Shown: positions 8,203-16,319 of the stretch, piece by piece | How the letters are laid out: each line of letters starts with the position of its first letter | Numbering within the stretch: the first letter of the stretch is position 1 | Assembly: GCF_036689865.1 (NCBI RefSeq) | Contig: NZ_JBAHUQ010000025.1 | Coordinates: 1 to 64,000, forward strand | Direction of reading: 5' to 3' | DNA from: Magnetococcus sp. PR-3 | GTDB lineage: Bacteria > Pseudomonadota > Magnetococcia > Magnetococcales > Magnetococcaceae | Length of the DNA stretch: 64,000 nt | Program-made: the position numbers and the translations under genes | The notes under the pieces: generated by a model | Database searches by the model: none | Seen by the model: the letters and a program-made list of their open reading frames with translations, nothing else | Told to the model about the DNA's origin: nothing

Positions 8203-10323
8203 TTATATCAGCTCCTGATTGTAGGCTTGCAGTAAAGAACCTTCCACAAGCTGTAACTTGATCATCGCTTTTTCCAATGCAACCCGAGCTTCCAGCGTTG
8301 CTTGCTGAGCCGTATTCAGGTTTTCCTCTCGCTCCAATACTTTACGGCTATTACTCTGTCCTATTTTTAACCGCTTCTTCTCTAAGTCATAGAGCTTTTG
8401 GTTAATCTGCTCAGCTTTTTTAAGCTTATTCAAGCGGGCTTCAGCATGTTCAATACCATGTAAAGCACTGTTAATACTGGTCGCAATGGTTACTTCAATC
8501 TCCTTCAGAGCAAACAGCGCACGGCGTTTTTTATGGATCTGGGACTGCACCGCACTCTTCGCGGCATTGTTACCCCCTAAAGGCATACTGAAGTTAACCC
8601 CTACGGACCAATCTTTATAATTTTCGGTAAACGCTTCATGAAAAGCTCGGTAGTAGCGCCGGTCGATCCCACTCCGTTCAAAACTGGCTTCAATATCCAC
8701 CTGGGGTAGCTGTTGATCTTTCGCGTAGGCTAGGCGAATACCCTCTTGCTCAATACGATTTTTCTGAGAAAGGTATTCAGGGCGGGCCATGAACGCCTCT
8801 TTAAGACGCTCCAACTGATTTTGAGCAGGTAGCTGATAGTCACCAATCGCTGAAGAGACCACTAATTTGGCCTTATTAACATGGGGGAACATCACCAATT
8901 TGGTGCGTAGCGCATTCACCGCTTCCCAAACGCCTTGTTCCGCCAACTCCAGGGTTGCTTGACGGTTGGCCAAGATCGCCTCAGTTTCTAAAACTGTACT
9001 CTCCTGCCCTTTACCCAAATCCAGCCGCTTTTGGTCATCAGCTAACAGCTTCTCTACAATAGAGACGGATTTTCCACGTCTGTCCAAGATCTGCTGGGCT
9101 TGATAAAGATCCCAGTAACTCAAAAGCCCCTGATAGATCTGATCCATCAAGATACGCCGGAACTCCTGTACTGAAATTTTGACATCCTCTTGGGCGAACC
9201 GAATATCCACCATCGTGGCATCCTTACCGCGCCCTTTAAGCAGAGGCTGGGTAATGCTGACACCTGAGGTGAATTCGTATTCAACCTCTCTGGCTTCAGG
9301 CTCTAGAATATTGTTGTTGGTACGGTTTAGATCGGCCTTGAGTTCAACCAACATACCGGTGGAGAGGGTTTTCTCCACCCCCAAGGTATAGTTGGCCCCA
9401 TAGTTACGGTACTCATCGCGATTATTGCGGCTGGCTTTCTGTTCATTGGTATTCGGATTAACGGTGTTGCCAAGAGATGCCGTAGAGCTTACAGAACCCT
9501 CAAAAATTGAACGGGCCTGTACAATGGCCAGTTTCGCCACACCCTGATCAAGACGGGACATCTGCACCTGCACATTGTGCGCAACAATCTGCCCGACCAG
9601 ATAGGGAATCTGCAACTCCATCACCAGCCCAGTACCCTGTTTAGATGGCTTTGGTGCAGGAGCGGGGATGTCATTGGCAAGCTTGGATTGTGTATCCAAC
9701 TGAATGAGTGTGGGACCTTTTTCCATCTCAGGTGGATCTGGATGAAAGGCTTGATCTGAAGCCATGTCACTCACACTGACCTGGCCAGCCTGGGCAACCA
9801 TCATAGCCTTAGGCGCTGGCATCGAGACACTCTCCTTAACCAGGTGGGACCAGCTTGGGGTCTCTACAACCCCATCCACATGTTTAAGTGAGGCCAACCG
9901 GCTGTTCCAACGCGACTGGTATAGGGCATAATTATCAACATTCACCTCGACCACCAAGGGGGACTGCCCACTGGTTACGGCATAGTCTGCAGCGAGCTGT
10001 TTAGCGGCTTGATAGCTCACAAGACAGCCCGCCTGCAAGGTAAACCAATGTCTATTGTTCTGCCCTTTTTTTTCCAACACAGAGTAGTTAAATGTTGGAT
10101 ATTTGCGCTGCTGTAGCCGTTCTTGCAGAACACTCAATGACTGCGTTGAAAACGCCTGTACACAATAGACCTCAGTCACAGGCTGTTTTGCCATCACCAA
10201 ACTCGGTGAGCCAAACAGTGCCACCGTTGCCAATAAAGAGAAGGGTACAATACCTTTTGCCTTGGTCATGATCAGACTCGTTTCCAGCAAAGTTTCAGCC
10301 CCACACAGAGCCGTAAAAAACAT
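8203..10323 (-). CDS. TolC-family outer-membrane protein with N-terminal SPOR-like region
   Basis: Outer-membrane channel for the secretion operon. The C-terminal about 400 residues show the two long helical repeats of the OEP/TolC family, with turns such as SGVSITQPLLKGRG and SVGVNFSMPLGGN. Unusually, a long N-terminal region precedes it. After the signal peptide (ending LVMA) comes a segment of about 85 residues (VYCVQAFS ... RHWFTLQAGC ... SPLVVEV) with the beta-alpha-beta pattern of a SPOR-like domain and a possible Cys pair. I chose the ATG at 10323 because AAGGGG lies 6 bases before it and it begins one base after the SecA-like stop. The ATG at 10269 would start exactly at the signal peptide and is the main alternative. 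A still longer frame to 10434 would overlap the upstream gene by 110 bases and is unlikely. Confidence 0.88.
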   Translation of the reverse strand: MFFTALCGAETLLETSLIMTKAKGIVPFSLLATVALFGSPSLVMAKQPVTEVYCVQAFSTQSLSVLQERLQQRKYPTFNYSVLEKKGQNNRHWFTLQAGCLVSYQAAKQLAADYAVTSGQSPLVVEVNVDNYALYQSRWNSRLASLKHVDGVVETPSWSHLVKESVSMPAPKAMMVAQAGQVSVSDMASDQAFHPDPPEMEKGPTLIQLDTQSKLANDIPAPAPKPSKQGTGLVMELQIPYLVGQIVAHNVQVQMSRLDQGVAKLAIVQARSIFEGSVSSTASLGNTVNPNTNEQKASRNNRDEYRNYGANYTLGVEKTLSTGMLVELKADLNRTNNNILEPEAREVEYEFTSGVSITQPLLKGRGKDATMVDIRFAQEDVKISVQEFRRILMDQIYQGLLSYWDLYQAQQILDRRGKSVSIVEKLLADDQKRLDLGKGQESTVLETEAILANRQATLELAEQGVWEAVNALRTKLVMFPHVNKAKLVVSSAIGDYQLPAQNQLERLKEAFMARPEYLSQKNRIEQEGIRLAYAKDQQLPQVDIEASFERSGIDRRYYRAFHEAFTENYKDWSVGVNFSMPLGGNNAAKSAVQSQIHKKRRALFALKEIEVTIATSINSALHGIEHAEARLNKLKKAEQINQKLYDLEKKRLKIGQSNSRKVLEREENLNTAQQATLEARVALEKAMIKLQLVEGSLLQAYNQELI

Positions 10324-10324
10324 G

Positions 10325-12319
10325 TCAAACCCCTTGGCGTTTACCAAAGGAGAGAGATTCTTGTAGCCAATTATCCATCCATAACAACTGCATACGCCCT
10401 GCTGCACTGCGCTTTTCAGAACGATGTTGTGCATGGCGTAAACTCACGCCAGCCACCCACTGTGACCCGGGTAGTCTAAGTTTTAAACAGCTTTGTAGTA
10501 GACGTTGAACAACCCCAGGTAAATGTCGCTTGGCCAGTTCATCTTCCACAGAGCTAAAAAGTCGTACCGAGCCAGGGTCACCCTGCCTGGCACAGCGGCC
10601 ATACAGTTGCCGGTCAATACGGCGGGCATCGTGACGTTCGGTTGCCATCACATGTAAGCCCCCAGACTGCGCAACCCCCGCCCCCAACTGTATATCGGTA
10701 CCACGCCCCGCCATATTGGTGGCAATGGTCAGTTGCTGCGGCTGACCCGCACCGGCAACAATCTGAGACTCCTGCTCATCCTGGGTAGCATTGAGCAGAT
10801 GACAGGGTATCTTTAATAGTTCAAACCGTTCAGCTAATTTTTCACTGGCATGAATGCTTCGGGTACCAATTAAAACAGGTCGCCCCAAACCCCGTTGTTG
10901 CAAACTCTCTTCCACAATGGCATCCAGCTTGGCGCTTTCACTGACAAAAACCCTTTGTGATAAATAGTGACGCTGACACGGGTTGTGAGGTGGAATAGGC
11001 AAAACCAACAGACGGTAAATACGCCAAAACTCACCTGCCCCATCGGCGGCGGTCCCTGTTAAACCACAGAGGTTACGGAACATCCTGAAAAAACGTTGAT
11101 AACTAAGGCGGGCTAAACTTTCAGAAGGGGGCGTTATCTCCAAGCCCTCCATCGCCTCAACCGCCTGATGCAACCCCCCACCCCAGGTTCGCCCTGGCAT
11201 CAGTCGACCACTGTATTCATCCACAATCACCACTTTTTCTTCCTGAATGACATAATCACGATCTTTCAGATAGAAACGTCTTGCCAATAGTGCAGAGTGT
11301 ATAAGCTCTTCCTGGCGGCCTTCTGCACGCCAAACGGGTGGCAGTTGATGGGCCCAATCCCTTAATTTTTGTCGCCCTACTGCGGTTAAGGAGACCTCTT
11401 TATAGGTGGTATTGATCAAAAAATCTGTCTCTGGATCAAGTTGGTTGGCCAGGTCACTGGCTGTTTGTACCGCCTCTTTCCATAACAGGTTCTCCCGTTG
11501 TGTTGAGATCACCACCGGTGTTGTCGCTTCATCAATAAGCAGACTGTCCGCCTCATCAACAATGGCACTTTCAAGCCCTTGAAGAATAAGTCCAGCACTA
11601 TCCTGGCCCGTTTTTCCGCGACGCTGCTGCTCAATCAACCGCCGTGTGGGGTGTTGCATCCCCCCCAACTTTAAGCGATCTCTTAAAAAATCAAAGACCA
11701 GCTCCTTAGCGGTCACATAGACCACACTTTGAGCATAGAGTGGTTGCCGCTGCTCAGGTGTCATACCAGACTGTATAACACCACTGCTCAGCCCACAGCG
11801 TTCAAAGAGCGGTGTAAAGGTGTCACAATCTCTTTTTGCCAGATAATCATTGGCTGTAATACAGTGGCAAGGGCGCCCACCCCAGGCGGCGAGTACCCCG
11901 CGTAATGCCACCACCAAACTCTTGCCCTCCCCTGTCTGCATTTCCGTCAAATAACCACGGCACAGGCCGAGAACGGCCATGATTTGAGAGGGGTAAGGGT
12001 GCAGATTTAACGTGCGCCTGGCCAGCTCTACCAGCAGCGTTAAACCTTCAGAGATCGGCTGTTTATGCGGCTGACCACTATGACGCTGAAATTGAACCTG
12101 AATGACCTCTACTTGAGCATTCAGTTCATGGTCTGTGCATGTCTGTAAAGCCGAGGCTTGTTGATGGATTTTTTCTGCCTGTTTAAACAGCTTAAACCTA
12201 AGAGGACCGTATCGCTGCACAGCCCCCAACAGATGGTGTGTCCACCGGTCCAACCCCGCATAAGGCGTTTTAGGCTGTGCCACCCAGGTTTGTCGGTAAC
12301 TGCTATAAGGGAGCTTCAT
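10325..12319 (-). CDS. SecA-like translocation ATPase of the giant-protein secretion operon
   Basis: A clear relative of the SecA motor. Walker A is TGEGKS (Lys133), and the Walker B region VDEADSLLIDEATTP (about 254-268) corresponds to the SecA DEVDSILIDEARTP. Motif V is TNMAGRGTDI (534-543), and motif VI is GRCARQGDPGS. The preprotein-crosslinking region sits between Walker B and about residue 390 (VDEYSGRLMPGR is typical). It is only 664 residues against about 850-900 for housekeeping SecA. It stops soon after the second nucleotide-binding fold, so most of the helical scaffold/wing region and the zinc-binding tail are absent. It is therefore not the housekeeping SecA but a dedicated, shortened paralogue. 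The ATGA overlap with the M50-HlyD gene and the one-base gap to the TolC-like gene tie it to the operon. A role as motor for the giant protein is inference. Confidence 0.9.
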   Translation of the reverse strand: MKLPYSSYRQTWVAQPKTPYAGLDRWTHHLLGAVQRYGPLRFKLFKQAEKIHQQASALQTCTDHELNAQVEVIQVQFQRHSGQPHKQPISEGLTLLVELARRTLNLHPYPSQIMAVLGLCRGYLTEMQTGEGKSLVVALRGVLAAWGGRPCHCITANDYLAKRDCDTFTPLFERCGLSSGVIQSGMTPEQRQPLYAQSVVYVTAKELVFDFLRDRLKLGGMQHPTRRLIEQQRRGKTGQDSAGLILQGLESAIVDEADSLLIDEATTPVVISTQRENLLWKEAVQTASDLANQLDPETDFLINTTYKEVSLTAVGRQKLRDWAHQLPPVWRAEGRQEELIHSALLARRFYLKDRDYVIQEEKVVIVDEYSGRLMPGRTWGGGLHQAVEAMEGLEITPPSESLARLSYQRFFRMFRNLCGLTGTAADGAGEFWRIYRLLVLPIPPHNPCQRHYLSQRVFVSESAKLDAIVEESLQQRGLGRPVLIGTRSIHASEKLAERFELLKIPCHLLNATQDEQESQIVAGAGQPQQLTIATNMAGRGTDIQLGAGVAQSGGLHVMATERHDARRIDRQLYGRCARQGDPGSVRLFSSVEDELAKRHLPGVVQRLLQSCLKLRLPGSQWVAGVSLRHAQHRSEKRSAAGRMQLLWMDNWLQESLSFGKRQGV
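10330..10335 (-). promoter_or_regulatory. Shine-Dalgarno deciding the TolC-like start
   Basis: AAGGGG within the last codons of the SecA-like gene, 6 bases from the ATG at 10323. It supports coupling of the two genes and an N-terminus 18 residues longer than the predicted signal peptide start at 10269. Confidence 0.5.
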
Positions 12320-14472
12320 ATCTGGAACCTCCCCTGGACAAAACGCAGAAACCTATCTTTTATTTGAGCAAAAAGAGGACTAGGCGGCAGCTCAAGCCGT
12401 AGATGGCCAAGCTGGCCATGATGAACCACAAAATGATCTGGCAGATCCAAGGTTGCTTTGAGCAGAAAAAAGTCTTCCATCGCCACAGGATTACCTGCTT
12501 CATCCATACGTACAGGCAGATCTCCACCACCAAACCAACCCAAAGCTGGTGAAGGCAAGTAACGGTGCTGATACGGAATCAGCGGCTGTGGTACAGCGGT
12601 TAGAGCAATATGCTCTTGCCCACTGATACGGATTTGAGCGTGGGTAATGGCATGTTCAAAAATAGCGGCTGCCTGTGCTTGGGAAACCACGGCCGAAAAG
12701 TGGTATTGCTCTGGGTTAATAATGGTTCCCAGTTCAGATCCTCGCGGTAGCCAGCTTCCCAATTGACGTCCCACCTGTGGAGCAACCCAAATACCCGCCT
12801 GTTTAGCCTCAACCGCCAAGGCTGCTCGGCTCTGCTCCAAGATCAAAATCTGTGCTTTAAGGGTCTGTTGTCGCTGACGAATGGTACTTAGATCCTCCAC
12901 ATCATAGTGTGCAGCTTTTTGTGCCATCGCTTGTAGCTGGCCATATTCAGCTTCAACCTCCTGCAGTTCCAGATCAAACTCAGGGTTACTCAATGAGACC
13001 AAAGCTGAGTGTGCCGTAACCGTCTGGTTGGGTTCCACCAAGAGCTTATCCAAACGACCGGGTGCATCGTTGACCACTTTGACATAATGGGCAGCCTCGA
13101 CCACACCCGGCAAACGCACATGGTCTGCAACTGGCCACGAGGCCCCCCCTGCCCCCACAACCAGTGTAAGCGCCCCCACCACAGCCAAAGCTTGCAGACG
13201 GGTACGGACCAAACGCGGGCTAAAGAACAGAAAATAGATAAACTTGATCCATGGAATTAAGATCGATGTGGTTAAAACCATAAAAGCGATCAAAACCCCC
13301 AATACCAAATAGGCATCGGCAACAAACAGGGCAATACCTGAGAACAGCACCAAACGGTAAAGGGCACTGCCTATCCCATACAAGGGTAACCAAAAAGCCT
13401 CCGCGGTTGAACGGGCCATGGAGTCCGCCCGACCGTTCCCCAGCACAAACCGTTCCCCCAAATAAGTCAGCTCCTTACGGGCTCGGCTATATAGATTGGG
13501 TATATCCAGCAAGTCTGACAAAATGTAGTAACCATCGAGCCGCATCAACGGGTTAGCATTGAGCAACAAGGTAGAAACCGTGGTGACAAACAAAATGTTA
13601 TAGGCCAAGCTATGGAGCAACCCAGGTTCGGTTTGGCTCCATACCACCATGGCCAATGCACCGATAAAAAACTCAACCAACATACCACCAGATCCAACCA
13701 TGACCCGTTGCCAGCGGTTTCGCATCTTCCAACTGGAGGTTGCATCGACGTACGGCATGGGCGTGAAGATCAGAAACATGACCCCCATGGTGTTAACCGA
13801 GCCACCAAAGTGACGGCAGATCACACCATGCCCAAGCTCGTGTAGTACTTTAACCAGGAAGAACCCCCCATAAAGAAGCGCCAGATTATCCGGTGCCAAC
13901 ACCCCTTCGGTATCCCCTGCCAAAGCTTGCCAGTTCTGAGCGGCCAACGTACCACCGTAGAGCATGGTACCGAACCACAACAGCGCCCCAAATGGAGAGA
14001 AGAGAAAACGCACGTAAGGTAGCAGCGCTTTAATAAAAGGATCTGGATTGATCAGAGGCAGTAGAAAAAAGAGAAACCCTTTTATCTTAGCCTGACGCAC
14101 TTTTTGGGTCCGTTTTTCATGGCGATCAAAAAAAGCCGCTGCACGGGTGGGTGTACTGTAGTAAAGAAGGTCGGCACCATGCAGTTGGGTGAGCATACGT
14201 ACCACCTCTTCCTGGCCTGGAGCGGTTTCAGGCTCGACCTCCAGAGAGGTTTTCCACACCTCCTCAACCGTTTGCCTTGGGTTCAGGCGAGCGACAAAAC
14301 GGTACACGTTGGGACGTAACCGGTAATAGCGATTACTTAATGGATCCTGCAGCACATACCACAACTGCCCGCGGAAGTGATGTTTGCGGATCTCCACCGT
14401 TGGGCGAATGGCCAGTTTTAAGTCCGCCACCCGGTACCATACATCGCTAAAGGTTTTTTCCCGTTTGGCCAT
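12316..14472 (-). CDS. PqqD-like / M50 protease / HlyD fusion membrane protein
   Basis: Three-part inner-membrane protein of 718 residues. Residues about 25-105 resemble a PqqD-type peptide-binding domain (QLWYVLQDPLSNRYYRL, then a short helical part). The middle (about 130-450) is a polytopic site-2-protease core with the zinc motif HELGH (211-215), a second motif NANPLMRLDG (305-314) carrying the third ligand Asp313, and about eight membrane segments. After the last membrane segment (about 430-455) comes a periplasmic HlyD-like adaptor (RLPGVVEAAHYVKV, helical hairpin at about 530-575, second lipoyl half near AGIWVAPQVGRQLG). The protease residues are intact, so it may cleave its client as well as conduct it. 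It starts two bases after the GAF-HlyD stop. Similar M50-HlyD fusions are known in databases, but their function is, as far as I know, not established. Confidence 0.9.
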   Translation of the reverse strand: MAKREKTFSDVWYRVADLKLAIRPTVEIRKHHFRGQLWYVLQDPLSNRYYRLRPNVYRFVARLNPRQTVEEVWKTSLEVEPETAPGQEEVVRMLTQLHGADLLYYSTPTRAAAFFDRHEKRTQKVRQAKIKGFLFFLLPLINPDPFIKALLPYVRFLFSPFGALLWFGTMLYGGTLAAQNWQALAGDTEGVLAPDNLALLYGGFFLVKVLHELGHGVICRHFGGSVNTMGVMFLIFTPMPYVDATSSWKMRNRWQRVMVGSGGMLVEFFIGALAMVVWSQTEPGLLHSLAYNILFVTTVSTLLLNANPLMRLDGYYILSDLLDIPNLYSRARKELTYLGERFVLGNGRADSMARSTAEAFWLPLYGIGSALYRLVLFSGIALFVADAYLVLGVLIAFMVLTTSILIPWIKFIYFLFFSPRLVRTRLQALAVVGALTLVVGAGGASWPVADHVRLPGVVEAAHYVKVVNDAPGRLDKLLVEPNQTVTAHSALVSLSNPEFDLELQEVEAEYGQLQAMAQKAAHYDVEDLSTIRQRQQTLKAQILILEQSRAALAVEAKQAGIWVAPQVGRQLGSWLPRGSELGTIINPEQYHFSAVVSQAQAAAIFEHAITHAQIRISGQEHIALTAVPQPLIPYQHRYLPSPALGWFGGGDLPVRMDEAGNPVAMEDFFLLKATLDLPDHFVVHHGQLGHLRLELPPSPLFAQIKDRFLRFVQGRFQI

Positions 14473-14474
14473 GG

Positions 14475-16319
14475 CTAGTACCAGAACAGGAGACGTAAAA
14501 GGTTAACGGTCCGATGGGAGAGTATCCAAAACAGCCGACGTTCCCCCACCTCAATTTTTGCAACACCACTCATACCCGGTCGCCACCAATTGGCCGCTTC
14601 AACCGTGGTTTTTGCTCGAACAATATAGCGGTTGGCACTCTCCCGAGAGACCGCAACAGGATGAATAACCTCTACCTCAATAGGAAAACTGAGATCAGGC
14701 TGGCTGCGAAAAGCGATCTCCCCCACATCCCCAGGCTTAATTTCATGAATTTCCGTTTCATCCACCTCTATCTCAGCATAAAGATCATCGGTGGTGGCCA
14801 GCTTGAGCAACACCTCACCCTTGCGAACGGGGGAGCCCAACATTTTACCCAACTCCCCCTCAACCAACACCCCATCCATTGGTGCACGAAGTGTGGCATG
14901 CTCCAGCATATAACGAAGCCGTTTTAGCCGAGCCCGAGACTGTTTCCGTTTGGCTTGGGCAATACGCATATCGGCCAGTTTGCCCAGCGCTTTGGCTTTA
15001 TCGACCGCCAGACTGTGGGAGAGAATATCGGCCAGGATGGAAGATTCATCCAGGTGCAACTCCCTAACATCCATATTGGCCATCAAATCCCCAGCCTGAA
15101 CCTGATGCCCCAGTTGCACATGAGACTGGGCCAAAAAACCATCAAATGGTGCGGTTAAAAAAAGCACATTATCGGTCTGGAGTTGAAAGTCAGCTTCTAC
15201 TCGGTAGGTCCATTGGGCTATGGCCAGATAAAGGATAGAGGCCGTGATCAACATACCCACCAGCTTACTTAAGGTATGTTCAGGACCTAACAGACCTGAT
15301 GCCGCCTGACGGAGCGCCTGCACCATACGCGCCCCAACCCAACGGTCGGTACGCTTAAGATCATGCAACCGTCGACTGATCACATCACTGAGTAGGCGCA
15401 GATCCTGGGCGTCATCCAAGGTAAAACCTGTTTCCATACGCTCCAAGGTAACCACCCCCACGACCTGACCGCCAATACGGATCGGTAGTGAAATAAGATA
15501 GTTCACCCCTTCATGGCGACTTAAGCGCTCATGATCTCGAACAATAGCTGTTTCAGCCGCTGGTTTAGGCCACAGAATTTCTTGATCCTGATCCGCCGCC
15601 TCCTCCATCGCATTTTCCAGCCGTTGCAGGGCCTCCAAATTACCTTTGAACTGCTCCAAATGGCTGATGGCCTGCACTTTAATATAGGCTCCGACCTGCC
15701 AGCCCAACGCGACCCGAACACATTGATACCGCGCAGCTAGCTCATTGCACAAGGTCATGGCCGCTTTAAGGAACTTGCGGTCTTCATTGATAAGCACCAG
15801 CATATCCAGTGCTTGAGTGGTGCTGTGAACAGCCTGCTTTTGATCATGCTGGCTCAGGTTACCCGCATAGGTCCGGGGCAGATCCGCTGCCATGCCTAAA
15901 ACCATGGCGCGTTGGGGACGCATACTCGCTTCGAGCATGGAACTAGAGAGATGAAAGATCAGTAAGCTCTGGGGCTGACCTTCGCCCAAAACCAGCTTAA
16001 CCCCCACCAAAGCATGGTTTTGCCCACCGATCTGATGAGGGCGCTCCAACATACCTTTTTCGAACAGTTCCAGCGCAAAGCTTTGCAACCCCTCTTCGGT
16101 TAAACCTTGGGGGGTCAAACGGGCTTCATCCTGCCAGTCAGCCAGGACCTTCCACGTCACATCCTGTTCCTGAACCATAAGAAAACCACAATCTGCCCCA
16201 ATCATCTGCCCGACTTGACGCATCAAATCGGGCCAGAATTGAGTCACATCGGCATGGCAGGCACGTAAGGCATAAAGAGCCTCAAGTTGCTGACGCAGTG
16301 CTGCAGAGATTAAAGCCAT
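14475..16319 (-). CDS. GAF-HlyD fusion: membrane adaptor with cytoplasmic sensor domains
   Basis: Residues about 10-150 and 170-320 look like two GAF-type domains; the second is clearer (VNYLISLPIRIGGQVVGVVTLE). One membrane helix at about 353-371 is followed by a periplasmic HlyD adaptor. Its first lipoyl half is TAPFDGFLAQSHVQLGHQVQAG, its short hairpin is at about 420-465, its second half is LRAPMDGVLVEGELGKMLG, and its barrel region is at about 500-595. The layout puts a small-molecule or redox-type sensor on the cytoplasmic face of a secretion adaptor, which would allow secretion to be gated by cell state (inference). The gene starts on the base after the giant gene's stop codon, so it is almost surely translationally coupled to it. 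Confidence 0.87.
   Translation of the reverse strand: MALISAALRQQLEALYALRACHADVTQFWPDLMRQVGQMIGADCGFLMVQEQDVTWKVLADWQDEARLTPQGLTEEGLQSFALELFEKGMLERPHQIGGQNHALVGVKLVLGEGQPQSLLIFHLSSSMLEASMRPQRAMVLGMAADLPRTYAGNLSQHDQKQAVHSTTQALDMLVLINEDRKFLKAAMTLCNELAARYQCVRVALGWQVGAYIKVQAISHLEQFKGNLEALQRLENAMEEAADQDQEILWPKPAAETAIVRDHERLSRHEGVNYLISLPIRIGGQVVGVVTLERMETGFTLDDAQDLRLLSDVISRRLHDLKRTDRWVGARMVQALRQAASGLLGPEHTLSKLVGMLITASILYLAIAQWTYRVEADFQLQTDNVLFLTAPFDGFLAQSHVQLGHQVQAGDLMANMDVRELHLDESSILADILSHSLAVDKAKALGKLADMRIAQAKRKQSRARLKRLRYMLEHATLRAPMDGVLVEGELGKMLGSPVRKGEVLLKLATTDDLYAEIEVDETEIHEIKPGDVGEIAFRSQPDLSFPIEVEVIHPVAVSRESANRYIVRAKTTVEAANWWRPGMSGVAKIEVGERRLFWILSHRTVNLLRLLFWY

Noticed and set aside
8203-10434. 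TolC-like gene starting at 10434
   Set aside because: That start would overlap the SecA-like gene by 110 bases, and the extra residues are not part of any signal peptide; 10323 or 10269 fit better.
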